Source: Hofstenia miamia
Taxonomy: Eukaryota; Xenacoelomorpha; Acoela
Length of the DNA stretch: 64,000 nucleotides
Assembly: GCA_004352715.1 (NCBI GenBank)
Contig: SCFE01000045.1
Location: 1,882,439-1,946,438, forward strand
Direction of reading: 5' to 3'
The notes under the pieces are model-generated. The model was not told the DNA's origin, made no database searches, and saw nothing but the letters and a program-made list of their open reading frames with translations. The position numbers and the translations under genes are program-made. Numbering within the stretch: position 1 is the first letter of the stretch; each line of letters opens with the position of its first letter. Below, one piece after another: positions 9,970-24,190 of this stretch.

Positions 9970-12900
9970 GTGCATTACAATTAGAAGTAGAACCAGCCAT
10001 ATTTTTCCAGTAGGGTCAAACCTTTCGGTTTAGGCGGTTTACCATAAAAAACCTAATTTGCACTAAATTAAATTAGTAGAAGTAAAGCAGTACCTTTCTA
10101 CAAAGTTTAAATACAAGATGCCGTATTCCTAATGAAACCTGGTCGTTAGTTTCATAATTCAGCCTCTTGGAGCGATTTAAATTCCGTTCCTACCAGACAG
10201 GGACTTAGTTTCTAAATAAATTTGTTCATTATATACGTATCATGCACAAAATTGTAAACGGGTTTTGCCAGTTTTTCATTGACATTATCACAGAAAATCG
10301 ATTAAATCATTGCTAGAATACAAGGATTTTGAAACCCAATGTAGATTTCTATAGTTTTTTATCAACTTCTAAACCAAATCACCATATTTTAATTTTTTTA
10401 ATCTTTACATTTTATGTTGCCAAAATTCCCCAATTTATTCAATTTTCCGACTGGTACTCACCTATTTAAATGAAGGAATTGTCTCTTTAACTGCTTTTAA
10501 TGTCATTTCATTAGGCATGCACTCTTCAAAAATTTTCAAAATATATTCTTCAAAGTTTTTTGTTTGAAGGTAATTCATTTTTTGTTAAACAATAGTTTTC
10601 GTTTCAAAATTTACCGATATTGTCTTTAGGCTTACGTCTAGGCTTGAGATTTTTCATGAAGCAAATGTAACATTTTAGTTATCACCAAATCTAAAAAATT
10701 ATTAACAATTCATGAAGTTGATAAAAGTTGTCAAATAGGTCAACATTGGGTTGGGTTTTTTGACGCTCCATCTCATCCAACCAAATATTTCAAGAATTCC
10801 CTAAAAAAATCCTGCTAATGGATATACTTGTACCCTTACCCAATCAAATCTCCTTTCAGCTATTCTGCATATAAATTAGCATTAAATCAGTTAATGTTTG
10901 AGTGTTATTCATATATATTCCAAAATGACATGCTAATTTAATTAGGTGAAAACTCGTAATCTTAAGCGTTCATAACTGTCTTGGAATTACCGTTTGCCTG
11001 ATTTAAGAACTTTTATTATTTAGATACGTGCAGTAGTGTATGTGCTTCACTGCAATGTGTGTGTGTTTAAATCCAATTGCCATTTAGCGTGTATGAATCA
11101 ATTAAATGAGTAGTGGCTTCAATCTCGAACACCTCCTCTTTGTAAAAGCTTTGAAAGTGAACATAAAAGAAGTCAAAAAGCTTTTCACGTTTTGTTTCCT
11201 CATTTACTGCTACTCGGTTTTAGTTGTTTTAATGGATTACACTTTTTTGTTAAAACATTGAATATCTTATCTGTATCTCTTACAACAAAACACTATAATG
11301 TATCTCCTAGGCTAATGTACCGTCAGGGACGTAGCCAAGAGGAGTCCTGCACCTAGGCCACTCGTATCTCATTGGATGATTAACATTAAATCCACTGTTA
11401 TTAAAAATATACTTTTTTAATAATTATTATATTTATATGATTGCAAAAATTGATTGCAAAAATAGCCTCTTTCCCTGTACCATCCTCAGTAAACTTATTT
11501 GAATATGTAAATATATACAAAGCAGTTTGATAGTGTTAATTTGTATATCCAATATAAAATGGCTAGTTTTGTTCAAGAACCGTTTCTATTGTACGGGTAG
11601 AACGATTTAGAATAAGATATTTCAAGTTCAGGTACCAAACATCAAATTTTGTCCCGATCCTTTACCATTTTCTTATAATTTGGACTCCGTCCATAAAGCT
11701 TTTTTTACATAGAATTCTCCTGGAAGATCTGTTAATCGAATAATATAAATTTTAACTTTCAAACAAATCCAGGCGTTCGAAGTATGCTACGTGTCGCAAA
11801 TTTCTTTTGCTTTCTATGTAATTTTAGAAGTTTAAATGAAATCTTTCAATTAATAATTTATTTTAGTGGTAATTTCTACCAATAGGTTTAATTCACGCTC
11901 AAGGATGGAACAGGGATATGGGCTGGGCCCGTAAAGTTTAGACAAGGGACGAATACGTATTTTTGAGCATTGAAAGTTAAATTTACTCTGTTACACAGTT
12001 TCACCAACGCCATCATTTGATTTTACAGATATTGCAATACGTATTACATGTATTATTAAGATATTCTATTTTCAAGATATTCACAACTCAGTAGCGGTGG
12101 TCTCAACTTCGCCTGCGAGTATCTTTTAATAAACCCGAAAAGAGTTGCCTATTGTGCGAATCTATAACAGAATAAAGTTGTCAAAAGGGAAACTATATAA
12201 AATGTTGGTGGGCCCACATGTTACACACACCTATAAGATTGGATCAGCACTAGTTTTGAGTTTGCCACCAGTGTCTTACTGTAATGTCAATTTCTCAAAA
12301 TTAGTAATTTCAGATATGGAAAAAGTTTTAAGTTGCCGTTTTCGACAATTACTCTTACATTCTAAATTGGTTAAAAATACTATTATATTGACAAAATTTA
12401 TATAAATTCTGGTGATTTTTATAAATACAATTTTACTAATCAAAATTCCGTCAGGGCGCCCTGATACTCGTTTTGTGGGACGATAAAATCAGTAGGGCTT
12501 CCAACACTGAATCCATATTTGACTAGACTAAAAGTTTCCAGTCAATTTCTTGTCCTTATTATTATTACTTGAAGAGTGTTCTATAACACGTATATGCTGG
12601 ACTTCAGACTCTAACTCGGATTCGGAAATACAATTAAGAAAGAACTAATGCTGAGATATGAATGGAGTAATAAAGAAGAATTATTCAGTTTTTGAGCACG
12701 AGTAGTGAAATCAATTCCCTAATAGTGTTGTATGATCAGAGTTACCGCGTATCTGTCGCGGGTTTAAATTTTTCAATGGGGAATTTTCCTGGTGGATTCT
12801 ATATGGATCGCTCCATGCGAGTTTTTGTGGAATGGAAAATATTCGATCCACGGCAACCTGTATATGACGGAATAATTGATTGTAAAATTAAATATGCGTC

Positions 12901-14424
12901 TAAATAATTTTTCTACATTATTACGTGTAGTTGTAGTGCATAATACATCCCAAATTTGTTAATTAAATTCATTTACAAGTTAAGAACCTTCATTTTTTTG
13001 CATATAAACCCGGTAATATTCACATATCTATTTTATAAAATAGGATATAATCGCAAACTAAATATTACTTTGAGCGCTTTCATTTTGGGTTAACATAAAT
13101 GCAGATTGAAATGTATTTTTAATATCCACGGAAACTCAAGCAAGTAGGTTGAAGCAAATCCTAAACATAGTGAAACTCGGATTCTATATTCAGACTCGCA
13201 TTTTTCTTTAGACGAGTCCGAAGGCCTGCATTAGTGAACTTTTAATTTAGTTTTTCCAGTTTAGGCATTTATTTTGACATCAGAGAAAAATGGTTGTTTG
13301 TTCATTGCCGAATCCGTGTTCTCTTGCCAAACCATTTTTTTGAAATTAATCATTGTAATTACTACATTTTTCTCAGTGAATTCCTCAATTTGTGTAGTGA
13401 TGTTTATCAATTGCGTATTTCTCTTATCTATGAGGTCTTTCAACATTTACAAATTTCGTTGATGTAACCTCTACAATATTTCCTCACTCGTTTTCATTGG
13501 TTGTATCATTTTTAATTCACGTCGCTTTAATCTATTTTTGCAGTCAATTTTCCGTCGCGATTGTACAACATCAGCGCTAATGAACCGATGCTTCTCCCTG
13601 GATAGTGGATTATTATAAATGAATGCATGCAGCGCCATGATTATTAAAATTTTCATTAATAGCTCTGATTTATGGCTAATATGTAGTCATATTGACTAAT
13701 ATTAGTGACAGTTAAGTATGAAAAACGTTTCTATAGGCTACTACATTTTTCATTTTCACTCAGTTGTTAATGCTAAAAATAGGACTTCAGTGCAAGCGTT
13801 GCTAAGCAGCCTAATAAGGTGCGATGTACTGCTTTATAATTAAATTGAATCAGAGATGGAAATGAACTTTGCTGGGCTGACGAGATGCGTTTGCGCCGAA
13901 ATGTCATGAGCCAAAATGGGCTTTATATTTCTGAGCAAAAGTGTTTATACGTATTTTTGCTTCTTAAAATAGATTATTACCTGTGCCAACATGGTTTGAT
14001 AAAAAAATTTTAATTGATGGGTTTTAATAATTATAACTAAAAGAAAAGTTCATTGCCGTAGGGAATGCTACTTAGCAGGAGACCCTGCAGTAATTTACAA
14101 GGTAGTTGAATCAAGCAACCCATATTGTTTCAAGTGACTCTGAGGACCACCTCCTAGTATTCAGTGCAGGCCTGATGTATTCGGCCCTATGTCATCTGTT
14201 TTTCCTTACTATAGAACATTTAAGTTATAGAGCCTCTCAATACAGTATTTTAACGTTTATAGAGGCTCTGAATAGCGTAGGTGGATCAAAAAGTGCTTAG
14301 CTAAATAACTCCAGCGTACATCACCTCATATGCCTTAAAATAATATTTTAATATTATTTTTATTTTTGTCTTAAACTTATTTTACGTTATCAGCATAAAT
14401 ATATACATTAATATGCAAAATGCG

Positions 14425-14427
<3 letters not shown>
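9229..14427. other. Long AT-rich non-coding stretch
   Basis: No gene I can support. A (TA)n run lies at 9936-9966. The patch at 9640-9860 is more complex and holds motifs such as AACAATGATAAACAAG and GATTTATGGCC that resemble Sox, Fox and Hox-type sites; it could be an enhancer. The open frames at 12145-12405, 12692-12907 and 14106-14300 (+) and the pair at 13261-13656 (-) have no recognisable domain and are treated as chance or as conserved non-coding DNA. The patch at 13540-13690 is similarly complex. Confidence 0.4.
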
Positions 14428-14458
<31 letters not shown>

Positions 14459-14511
14459 NNNNNNNNNNNNNNNNNNNNNNNNNNNNNNNNNNNNNNNNNN
14501 NNNTATATATA
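14428..14511. repeat. (TA)n microsatellite containing assembly gap 14459-14503
   Basis: TA dinucleotide runs lie on both sides of 45 Ns. Confidence 0.95.
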
Positions 14512-16728
14512 TCCATGAAAAGTTATATTTTGTTTAAGACATTACATACAGTTATCCAGTAAGAGAAATTGTGAGCATTTTAAATGACATTAGTTTAAAA
14601 ATTGTCCCAAAAATATCTAAAAGCTTCGGAGGTAAAGTAATAGATATACTTCTACATGAAATTGAAGTAATATACAGTTACTTGGAGGCCCAACTAATAA
14701 GAAAATTAATTCATATATGCATCTTTTAATTGATTGCTATTTTTCTATTTCTGCGTGACGTGAATGTACACCTCTTATAGAGAAGTTCTTCGGGAAGACC
14801 TACTTCAGATTTAACTTAGCTATTACCCTTTCCGGTAAAACGTGGGCTTAAAATTTGAAATAGAACTGAGCCTACAAAAAACGGGCTAAGCTGGTAACTT
14901 TTTCTCTGTGCTCAGCCCATTTCTATTTCAGCATGATTGCTAGGGCAGCCAAAAGTCACAAAAAGTCATATTTTTGTTTTTTTGGAAAATACGTTAATAT
15001 TTGTGGCTAAAATGTAATAAAAGTTATATTTTGCATAGTTTCATTAAAATTAAGAAAAAAACTTGAAAATTAATGACAGTTTCTAATCATTGATTACGCT
15101 TAAGTGCTGAAAAATATTTATGCAATAATAGTTTTCCTAGGTAAATACCAAATTTTGCATTATTTCAAAAAACTAAAAGTATTAATTCTATTAAGTAAAC
15201 CTATTTTTATGTTATTACATGTTAAACCTATAAATACGTTTTTTACTCGTTATACAACTTGGAAAAATATTCATTTCTTTTCACTGATCAGTGAAGAGGT
15301 TCAGTGTTTTCTCCTGTTCAAATTATATTAATACTCTCTACACTTAATATTAATATAATTGTGCATTTAAATGTAACAGAAATTTTAACATTTCCTGTTT
15401 GACAAATTTCTTAAAGAATCCACAAAAATCCTTTATTAAAATTCAAGAAAATTAATGAATGAGTTTGACATCCGGTACCTGATTGAATCCCACTCCATTT
15501 CGCGTTTCGGGTCGGGTAGTAAATTTTCGGGCCTATTCGAGTTTGGGTAGTGAATATTCTGATCTGCTCGGGTTCGGACACATGCTAAACTCATGTTATC
15601 ACTGTCTATTTAGCATAGCAAATACATATATGAAACAGTTAGAAACCAAATCAAACTTCGTATTGACAACGAAATAAATTGTTGATACATTTTTTGAGTT
15701 ATAATTTCATCCACTATCTCAAGGTTTGATCTACACAAGAAAAATAGAGTTATTTCTTTATATTTGAAAATCACAAAATTGGTTGAACTCAATCTATTTG
15801 TTTAAAAGATTCCGTGTCCCTTTCAGATTTCAGAACTTTATATTATATTTCCAATTCTGATAGCTGTAAAATCTATATATTTGCTTCACTGAAACATTAT
15901 TTGTTTGATTTTTTAAGTTACAAAAAAAATATCTAAAGTATTTTACAGTTACCCATTTAGATGAATCGTAGTCTCTCTACCAAGGCTTCTGACACAGATT
16001 TATCAGGTGGTAAGTGACCCAAATTTTGTTACTTATGCATTCTAGGTTTCATAGAACTATTAATTAATTTTATACTAAATTTTTATACTGTCATCTAATT
16101 AATATTAAAAAATTAATTATTAATTTGTGCAGCAGAGTTTAAGAATCTTTGATAAGAGTGAAAATTTTTTTGGGAAATTGAGGGCTTGATTTTTAAAGTC
16201 TGCAGAATTGAGATGCTTCCCAACATATTTCGCCCTCTACTATTTTATTGACACATTTCGTCCCAATTATGATAATTATTACCTGGTATATTCGCCGATC
16301 ATTTGCAGGTCAAACAATTCTGAATTAGTGTCAAGGCGTATCTAAATAAATTATAGTCTAAGAAATACATTATTTTTAAATTTAAGTAGAGTCTATATGT
16401 CTTGCCGATTGGGCAACCTACGCTTTTTAACCGCCGAGAATATTGTGTTCTTTCGAATCAGAAGCATCGTGTCACCTGCACGTATTTGCAATCTGCACAT
16501 TGTTTTTAAAACTTAGATGCAATATATGTTTATGCATACAATTAACAATAATCGCAGGTATATTATCACATCTTATCAAAGAATGTTTATTACAGATAAA
16601 CTGCATGTTTACGGTATGGCGCACTGAATTTATGAGTTTGTCCTTTAGTTTAGCAGTTGACTTTAAGGTGCAATTGTACTTGCTGTATTCAAGAAGCAGC
16701 TATGTAGTTAAATTATGAACAGATTGTT

Positions 16729-16729
<1 letters not shown>
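14512..16729. other. AT-rich non-coding stretch, no supported gene
   Basis: Nothing recognisable as a gene. At about 15480-15590 a degenerate repeat of TCGGGT and TTCGGG motifs stands out from the AT-rich background. Similar GGGTTCGG or GACCCGAAC-like patches occur near 22690-22760, 25365-25440 and 49590-49625, suggesting a dispersed simple-repeat type. The open frames at 15104, 15483 and 16443 (+) are short, with no domain. Confidence 0.4.
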
Positions 16730-16761
<32 letters not shown>

Positions 16762-17002
16762 NNNNNNNNNNNNNNNNNNNNNNNNNNNNNNNNNNNNNNN
16801 NNNNNNNNNNNNNNNNNNNNNNNNNNNNNNNNNNNNNNNNNNNNNNNNNNNNNNNNNNNNNNNNNNNNNNNNNNNNNNNNNNNNNNNNNNNNNNNNNNNN
16901 NNNNNNNNNNNNNNNNNNNNNNNNNNNNNNNNNNNNNNNNNNNNNNNNNNNNNNNNNNNNNNNNNNNNNNNNNNNNNNNNNNNNNATATATATATATATA
17001 TA
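16730..17002. repeat. (TA)n microsatellite containing assembly gap 16762-16985
   Basis: TA runs flank 224 Ns. The 121-codon frame that crosses the gap is an artefact of the repeat. Confidence 0.95.
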
Positions 17003-18172
17003 ATTCGTTTTCCTGCCTTACTTGTCTTTTATCTTTCTCTTCCAGTTCAAATAATTATACCTTTCAGGCAATTTGGATGAACTGGTCCGCTTGTTTTTTC
17101 CCATTTATAACAAAAAGTATGTATTTGTAAAACCACCGCTTAAAATCGATGTTATTGACTATAATTATATATATTTTCCTAAGCAAACGAATTTTCAAAA
17201 TTTTCATCATCATACTTCTTGCTAAATGATTCCAATTTTGTTCTGATAAATGGACTTCAGGGAAATCGAAGATCAAAATATTAAACTTGAAATAATTTTT
17301 TTATAACTAACGTTGTTTATCTAAAAGTAGAAAACAAAGTCACCAGGTTGGATTCCATTTTTTCAAGAAAGTGGGTTTCGAAAAAAACAGATTTTTTTCT
17401 TTAGTATAGTGCTGTAATTTGTGATAAACATTTTAATGCGTATCATCTTAACTTATGGCTAGATTTTTTATTGAACAATTGAGTTGGATTAGAGAGAACT
17501 AAGATATCACCGTGTTTAGAAATCTGGTTAAAATTTTCATTCCTGGATCGGGCTGAGTTGGCCCTATTCCACCTCTGAGTCCCCGATACTTGATGCTTAG
17601 AATTATATTGAAACAAATCCCAACAATCATTGCTCTCTTTGTCAAGCATTTGTAGAAATGTTGCAAAGTTTTTTTAATGTTTTAAGCTGCCATATTATAT
17701 TGAAATTTGATAAGTATCATATCTGCTTATTTAATGGTTTGTTCTTAGTTGATTTAATGCATTTTGGTGTTCTATTATTGCATTAAAAAACTTTCCTAAG
17801 TTATCGTACATCCATGTATGTAATTCTCTAATTGCGTATTCGCTTCTTATATGAAATAGAGTAAATTCTAAGAGGCTTACTGTTAGTAACGATGTCTTAG
17901 TTTTACCTTAAAATTATTTTCTTCCGTTATTACAATTTCAACTTATAGAAGGAAAGGAGTTGTTTATTGTGCACAAGTATTGTTTTTATCATTAATCGGC
18001 GACATGGACCCTTTCTACACACATATAGGTAGAAATTGAGCATTGAAAGAAAATTTGTAAACGTTATTCCTTTTATCATTGTTTTACAACATGAGAAGGT
18101 CGTTTAGCCCAATGTCCGCATTTATGTACATTCAGTTCTGTTGGTATCCAGTGCCCTCCTCCGTGAATGAGG
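17003..18172. other. AT-rich non-coding stretch, no supported gene
   Basis: No gene or recognised repeat seen. The open frames at 17064-17276 and 17443-17649 (-) have no domain and no splice context. Confidence 0.4.
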
Positions 18173-18611
18173 CTAGCAAGGCGATCTATAATACAGGCTA
18201 TGACAGTCTATATATTTGTTTTCTAGCGGAGGCTGATCAATGTTGTCTTGAATAAAGGAAATGCAAACTTTTGAGTAAATATGTTGTTTTAAAGGTGTCC
18301 AACAGCTAGAGCTACAATTCAGTAGGTAAATATCCCTTAATTTTCAACAGAGCTAAACCAGAGAGCAGTTTTAGTAGACATGATGTTCTAAATCTTAAAA
18401 TTGCTCAATTTCGTTAATAGCAACATTATTTCTTTTGTTAATGTAAGTTTTACATTTGAAAACACTTTTTATATGTTATTAAGCAATCGTCATAACTATT
18501 GTTGCTTACATGATAAATTTTGCAGTTATTTTATATTAGCTTTAGTAGAAACTTTTGATAATAGGTCAGCCTCCGCCAGTGTCATGCCCTGTATTATATA
18601 TCGCCTTAGTA
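18173..18611. mobile_element. Foldback element with about 48-bp imperfect inverted ends
   Basis: The left arm (18173-18238) contains AAGGCGATCTATAATACAGG and ends GCGGAGGCTGATC. The right arm (18564-18611), reverse complemented, reads AAGGCGATATATAATACAGG and ends GGCGGAGGCTGACC. The left arm has about 20 extra AT-rich bases between its two halves. About 325 bp of AT-rich DNA separate the arms. This is the structure of a non-autonomous foldback or MITE element. I cannot settle the exact ends or a target duplication, so the superfamily is open. The 71-codon frame inside it (18401-18616) is probably chance. Confidence 0.65.
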
Positions 18612-21600
18612 TATAGATAGATCATCTTTACTTTATATAATTTTCAAGACCTTGCAATAAGCTTTATGTACTTATGCAACATCACCTTAGTGGAATTTTT
18701 ATTTTTGTATTCAGCTGTCGGAATGTTTTAAAATTGTGAATCCAGCCTCGTATACATTACAGTGACATCATTGTACTTGCGTAACATAGATTTTTCGATA
18801 TTTGCAGTAGTGTTAAATAGTGACTACAAAGCAGAATTCCAGCATAAGTGTTAACAATTCCCATAAATATTTTCTCAAAAACATTTACATGCAACACTAC
18901 ACATCACATTTTTGCTGCTGGAAAATGTAATGATGCCCAAGAACAAAATTACTTGTATATAAACCAACAATATTTTGATGTCCAAAGTGTAATTGATCGC
19001 TACTGGCGTGCGTTGAATTTCTGCAGCACACTGCTCCTTTGGGACTTCAAGATTCTAGGGTAGAAATGTATATTTCTAGCTTTATATTATATTCTTTTTC
19101 GAATTTAAAACAACAAGTTCAGTTTGGACCAAATGGTGACGCTTATCAATATTCTGGTGAATATTTTGCTGTCAAATCGTCATTTTATCTAAAAAAATCA
19201 TGTTTCCACAGCTCAATGAAAGCGAGTTTAGCTTTTCTCATCTTTGGAGTTATACAAAGACTTTTTGTTGCTTTTTTCGGAGATATTGTTTGATAGCTGA
19301 GATAAATTCTTATTTTACTTTGGAGCTGACGTAAAAGATCCCTGATTCCTTCCTTCTGATGAGCAAATCACTTCTTTGGGAAGTAGATTTCAGTCCGTAG
19401 AAGCAATTTTTTGATAATCACACAGTCAGTTTTCTACTATACATAACTAAAAATGGCTAATAGCAATGTGGGGAAATATCAACTATATAACCATGAGATT
19501 GCGAAGCATGCTCAGAAAGAAATATTCATTGCAATTAGACCTCAATAGCTGGAAGTTTTGACTTTCCAATGTTGAATTGAGTCAAAATAAAACACGTGAA
19601 TGAAATTGGGAAATATTAATTGCTAATACAATACAGTTTTGTTGGAGCAATCTCATAATCTTTAAGTATCTCAGACCAGAGCCCAATTTCATACTGCTAT
19701 TCAAGTTAGCCTTTAGATTCTGTTCATTTCAGTGATCAAAAATTTTTTTACATGCAATGCACCATGGCCACTGTTAATCAAAATCCGTATATTAGCTATT
19801 TGAGAATTTTAAATATAGTTAGATATGTTTGTTAACACCCATATGTTCAAATATTATACAAGATAGGTACTAAACCTTTATTGTGATCATTGGCCAGTAA
19901 AGAGTTAAATAGGTATGTAAGTGTGCCACAGGTAACGCAACACTCATTTCAGGCTTATGTTATGAATAACAGATTAATAATATAAAACTAAGTAATCCCT
20001 ATAAAAATTGCACAACGCAAATGACGTGCAAATTTGATTATGTTAGTCAAGAAGTAAGATCCTTCATTTTGGACCTAAATTTTTTTCGTTGGCTGATTAT
20101 AATTTATGAGTAGCTATTGCTGATTTGTTAGGTTTATGAGTGCAAAGCCCTTCAAAAAGTTGTTGGCATACTAAATAGTAATCTACAATGGCTTCATTAG
20201 TTTCATATCTTCAGTCTTTGTTAAATTGAGTGATTGTAAAAAGTATTGTAGAAAAGGAATGTTGAAATATTTATTGGATTTGTTGTGCAGTTTGAAGAAT
20301 ATTTGAGTTCATTTTATTTATTACGTTTGTAGCCGTAGCAGGAAGCGTCATTTGTCTCTTAATCTTATTGGATGATTGATTTTGTGTTAATGCACTGCCT
20401 TCATAATGAGTCGCTGATTAATTATTCATGTAGTTTAATGGTATAAAACTGTGAAATTAATTTATATGCAAAATATTAATCAATGGTGTAAGCATTTAGG
20501 CCAAATTCATCTCATGTATGCATTTTTAGTTATACAGGTTAATATTTGAATATGTCTGCGTTTCTAGACATTTCTATCACATGGGTTGCCAGTTCTTATA
20601 TTTGAGTAGTTTTAGGTATTGATCATTTGTAATTTTTTAAATCTAGTTCTTAACGCTATACTAAATTTTTGCATTAAGTTCAGTTGATTTCATTCATTGA
20701 CTTCTAAAAACTTCTGCTTCTAAGAAGTCGCCATTGAAGAAACAATTCATCTCTAATAATATATTAGATATTTTAAGAATGTAGTCGTGAACGTCAAATT
20801 TGTTAAAGGGCCCAAAATTAGAGCTCACAACGATCAATCAGAATTTTTTTATGACACACAAACGAAAGCCCACATATATTTTAATAATGTAAAATATTGA
20901 ATACGGAATCTAAATTGCACCCAATCTCAAATGGCTGAACACGAATACACAGATCGGACCCAAATGGAAATGGATCAGTGCTCAAGCCGATCCAGCCGTT
21001 TGTAACTTTGATTCATTTTGTCCTAAGCTTAAAATTCGCTGCTCAATAAAGATGTGTAATCGTAATTAGATTAGTAATTATGTTTGGTTTTATAACAGAC
21101 GGCCTTGAACTTGTTTTTGGTTGGATTAGTGGTTGGAACTCATAAATATTTTTTTGAAATTCCCACTCTTTAAATTGTTGTGCTTTCGGTTGAAGTTTTA
21201 ATATTGAGATTTTTTTATTTCGTTATAATCTGCAATTATATGCAATTCTTGTACTTCTATTGTTATTCTGATAATAGTCCATCATTTTGTACTGCTGGCG
21301 GGCAGAGTTGCAAGTGAACAGGATTGGGTTGTTCTAAATGATTTTCACTAATTTACTTCATATATTTTATCACCTTCTTCACCTTTAACTTAGTCCTTGT
21401 CTGAAACTGGACCTAAATATTCACATCATTTGCAACTCTGCTTGGATAAGTTAGTTACACGATGCATGCATTCGAGTGCGGATTATAATGTTGATCGGAT
21501 TCGCAATTCATTAATTTCCTTCTTTTATAACTAAGTCCCATTCATGTGATAAGGCTATTGTTGATTGGAAAGTCTTTCAAAAATATAGGCTAATGTTCTT

Positions 21601-23935
21601 CATTTATGCTTCTGGGCCCGTCTTAGGTCCAGTTAAATGAGTGACTACGGATTATTTTATGAATTTCATTCACGTCATTTGCTAATTAGTACAAATTCAT
21701 AATAATTGGTAATATGTAGATAAGAATATGTCATTTCTACCTTACGTATGTCGCTGCCCTCCCGTCTCGTACACACCATGATGTAGGTAATGATTTGAAA
21801 AAAATGGACGAGGAAAGGGTCATTGTCTTGTTATAATAACGTGTACAATGCAGAAGAGGTCGAATTTCCAATATGTGTTTTAATGAGCAGAAACGTCTCC
21901 TGATAATTGTTTTTATATTATGTGTACTTTACGCGCAGAAATTAATGAAATTGTTACGTCGATTGTTTGCCTACAATTTCCGAATGCACTCTCTGGGGGT
22001 ACGCAAAGCGAAGCCAATAAGTATTAGATTCATCAATTTTATTGACTCTTTTTCTGTCTAATTAGCCAGCACTGCTCCATCTCGCTCCCTCTTAAACATG
22101 GTTTATCACTCGTGCGAAAAATGGCGCAGCTACTTTATAAAATCTTGTTGGATTAGTTGCATTCGGTCAGTATCGTTTTCATTTGTTGAACTAGTTAACA
22201 TGCTTTCTCATAATTAAATGGCATTTATTCACTTTTATTCACTTTTGCCTTACATTTATACTGGAAAACGACACTTTCCTTAATCAAAGTGAAGTATCTG
22301 ATAGTATCGAATGCTTGGACTAAGTTTGAATTCATACTTAAAATTTCACAATTTTTCCAGAAATTGAGGCCTAGAAACAACACCTAGTTATATATTGAAC
22401 TTCTCTTTGAATCAGCGATGGAATCAGAGCAATTTTTCCAAATCGACTCAACCCAGACCGATATGTTTTAGCCCGGCCAATATAGGCTTCTAGTCTGAGT
22501 TTTCTAGTTTTATGTAAAAAATAAAACGAACTATGTACAGAAACATTAAGAAGCATACAATGCTTAGCTTATATACTAAGAATTAGGCTACCCAAGCTTT
22601 CAAATGTTGATTTGACGAATTCTAATTTCAAAGATAAATTTGTTGCCTTCTACATCACTACGATAAAATTACGATATCTGTCCGAATTAAGGTTTATTAT
22701 CTCAGTCTGACCTTCCCGAACTCCACCCAAATCGAACCTCGCCCTCACCCAACACGATTCTATCTCTACTTTTAAGTTCACCCTTTTGGAATGAGTCAAG
22801 GACTATAACTCATGTTTGTATCTAAGAGATTTCTCAATTTTCAAATATGAAATTCAATATTGTGTAAATATGCAAGGAATTCTTAAAAGTATGTTATCTT
22901 CGACCATGACCTATGAAGCAAAGCCTCTTTATCAAAATGCTTGCAGTTATAGTCAAATGTTCAAAATATATGAAATTTTAACACTGAAGAGACCTTTATT
23001 TTACTTGATTAACTCATCTAAGAACACGTTCCTCTGTCCCAATTAACTTATAATTAGTTTTTTCAGAAAATTAGTCAATTACTTGTTTCAGTGTCAATCA
23101 ATTTCCTTACTATGTTTTTAATTAGCTTCCTAACTCTTTAATTGAGCATGTAAAGAGCATGACCTAATATTAATGTTCCCTCTCGACTCATCTTCGTTGT
23201 AATTCCTCTTTCAACTTGAGTCTAAAGCTTTAACGTTTTTTGAACTGTGCGGAAAGAAATTGGTAGAAAATGTTGCATAATCTCGACATTTAGAGTTGAT
23301 GATTTTTTCAAAATTCATTCATTATCCGTCTGTAACATCAGGACATCTCCATATAAAAATAAACTCAGGTTTATATAAAATTTGTTTTGCCATTGATTAT
23401 CCCTAGTCTTCACTGCTCGAGAAAATGTATAAAAACTCATTAAAATTTGAAAAATGGAAGAAAGAAATGATCTATTCTATAACACATCCACTTTTAAAAA
23501 GTTTTTAAAAAAATTCAAAACACTTTAAAATCAACTAATTGATGCTTTAGAAATGGCATTTTTGTTAATTTCTTCAGTAGAAAATTGATTTTCAATCTGT
23601 ATAAAAATAATAAATTTCTTTCATTTGAAATTTTTATTAAAATTGGATGACAGTGAAAACCCCGCGTAATATTCTTTCCTTGTTAATGGTCATTTCGTGT
23701 TGGATAGAAATATGTGCTTTTAGAAAGTTAATTCCTTATTCATCGATAGTTCTTAATTGAAAAGCCATTATTGGTTCTGTTAATATTTTTAAGTACTTAC
23801 TCAAAAATTGACGACGTATTCACATTGAATAGAATTCCTGGCAACACCACCTAATGAGTGAAAGTTTACCGGGTTTATGAAAAAATCCAACTGTAAAATA
23901 TTTTGTTTGATGGACATGTAATTACGCAGAAAAAC
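18612..23935. other. Long AT-rich non-coding stretch
   Basis: No gene I can support. The open frames at 18848, 19039, 21873 and 22816 (+) and 22371 (-) are 60-84 codons with no recognisable domain. GACCCGAAC-like degenerate motifs lie around 20940-21000 and 22690-22760. Confidence 0.4.
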
Positions 23936-23939
23936 GTAT

Positions 23940-24185
23940 TAATTGGTGAATTGCACCCTGACGCCATTTTTCGCTCGCTGGTATCAGTTTACTGTACGTC
24001 TGCTTTGCGGTGTAATTTAATGACATGCAGCTGCATCGACAAGTGGCACTTTGCATTTGCATAACATCTGATGCGACAATGAATTCACTCTCGATCCCGC
24101 GCTCCTCTTAGTTGGTCCCTTATCATGGTCTCGCAGTCAGTTCTCTCCGCCAACCAGCCCTCTTTGACAGCGCGTGTCGCCGGAT
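23940..24185 (+). other. Complex, less AT-rich patch; candidate regulatory DNA or alternative first exon
   Basis: This patch is visibly less AT-rich than its surroundings. It contains TGCATTTGCATAAC, an octamer-like (POU) site, and TCAGTT at 24137-24142, which fits the arthropod initiator TCAGTY. It ends in a consensus splice donor, CGGAT|GTAAGTG, at 24186. An ATG at 24125 opens a 20-codon frame that runs into the donor. It could be the first exon of an unseen transcript, for example an alternative start of the CELF gene on the same strand. No protein similarity supports this, so it remains inference. Confidence 0.25.
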
Positions 24186-24190
24186 GTAAG

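Noticed and set aside
12692-12907. 71-codon frame with a protein-like look (SMGNFPGGFYMD)
   Set aside because: No family recognised and no splice sites consistent with an exon; kept only as part of the non-coding stretch.
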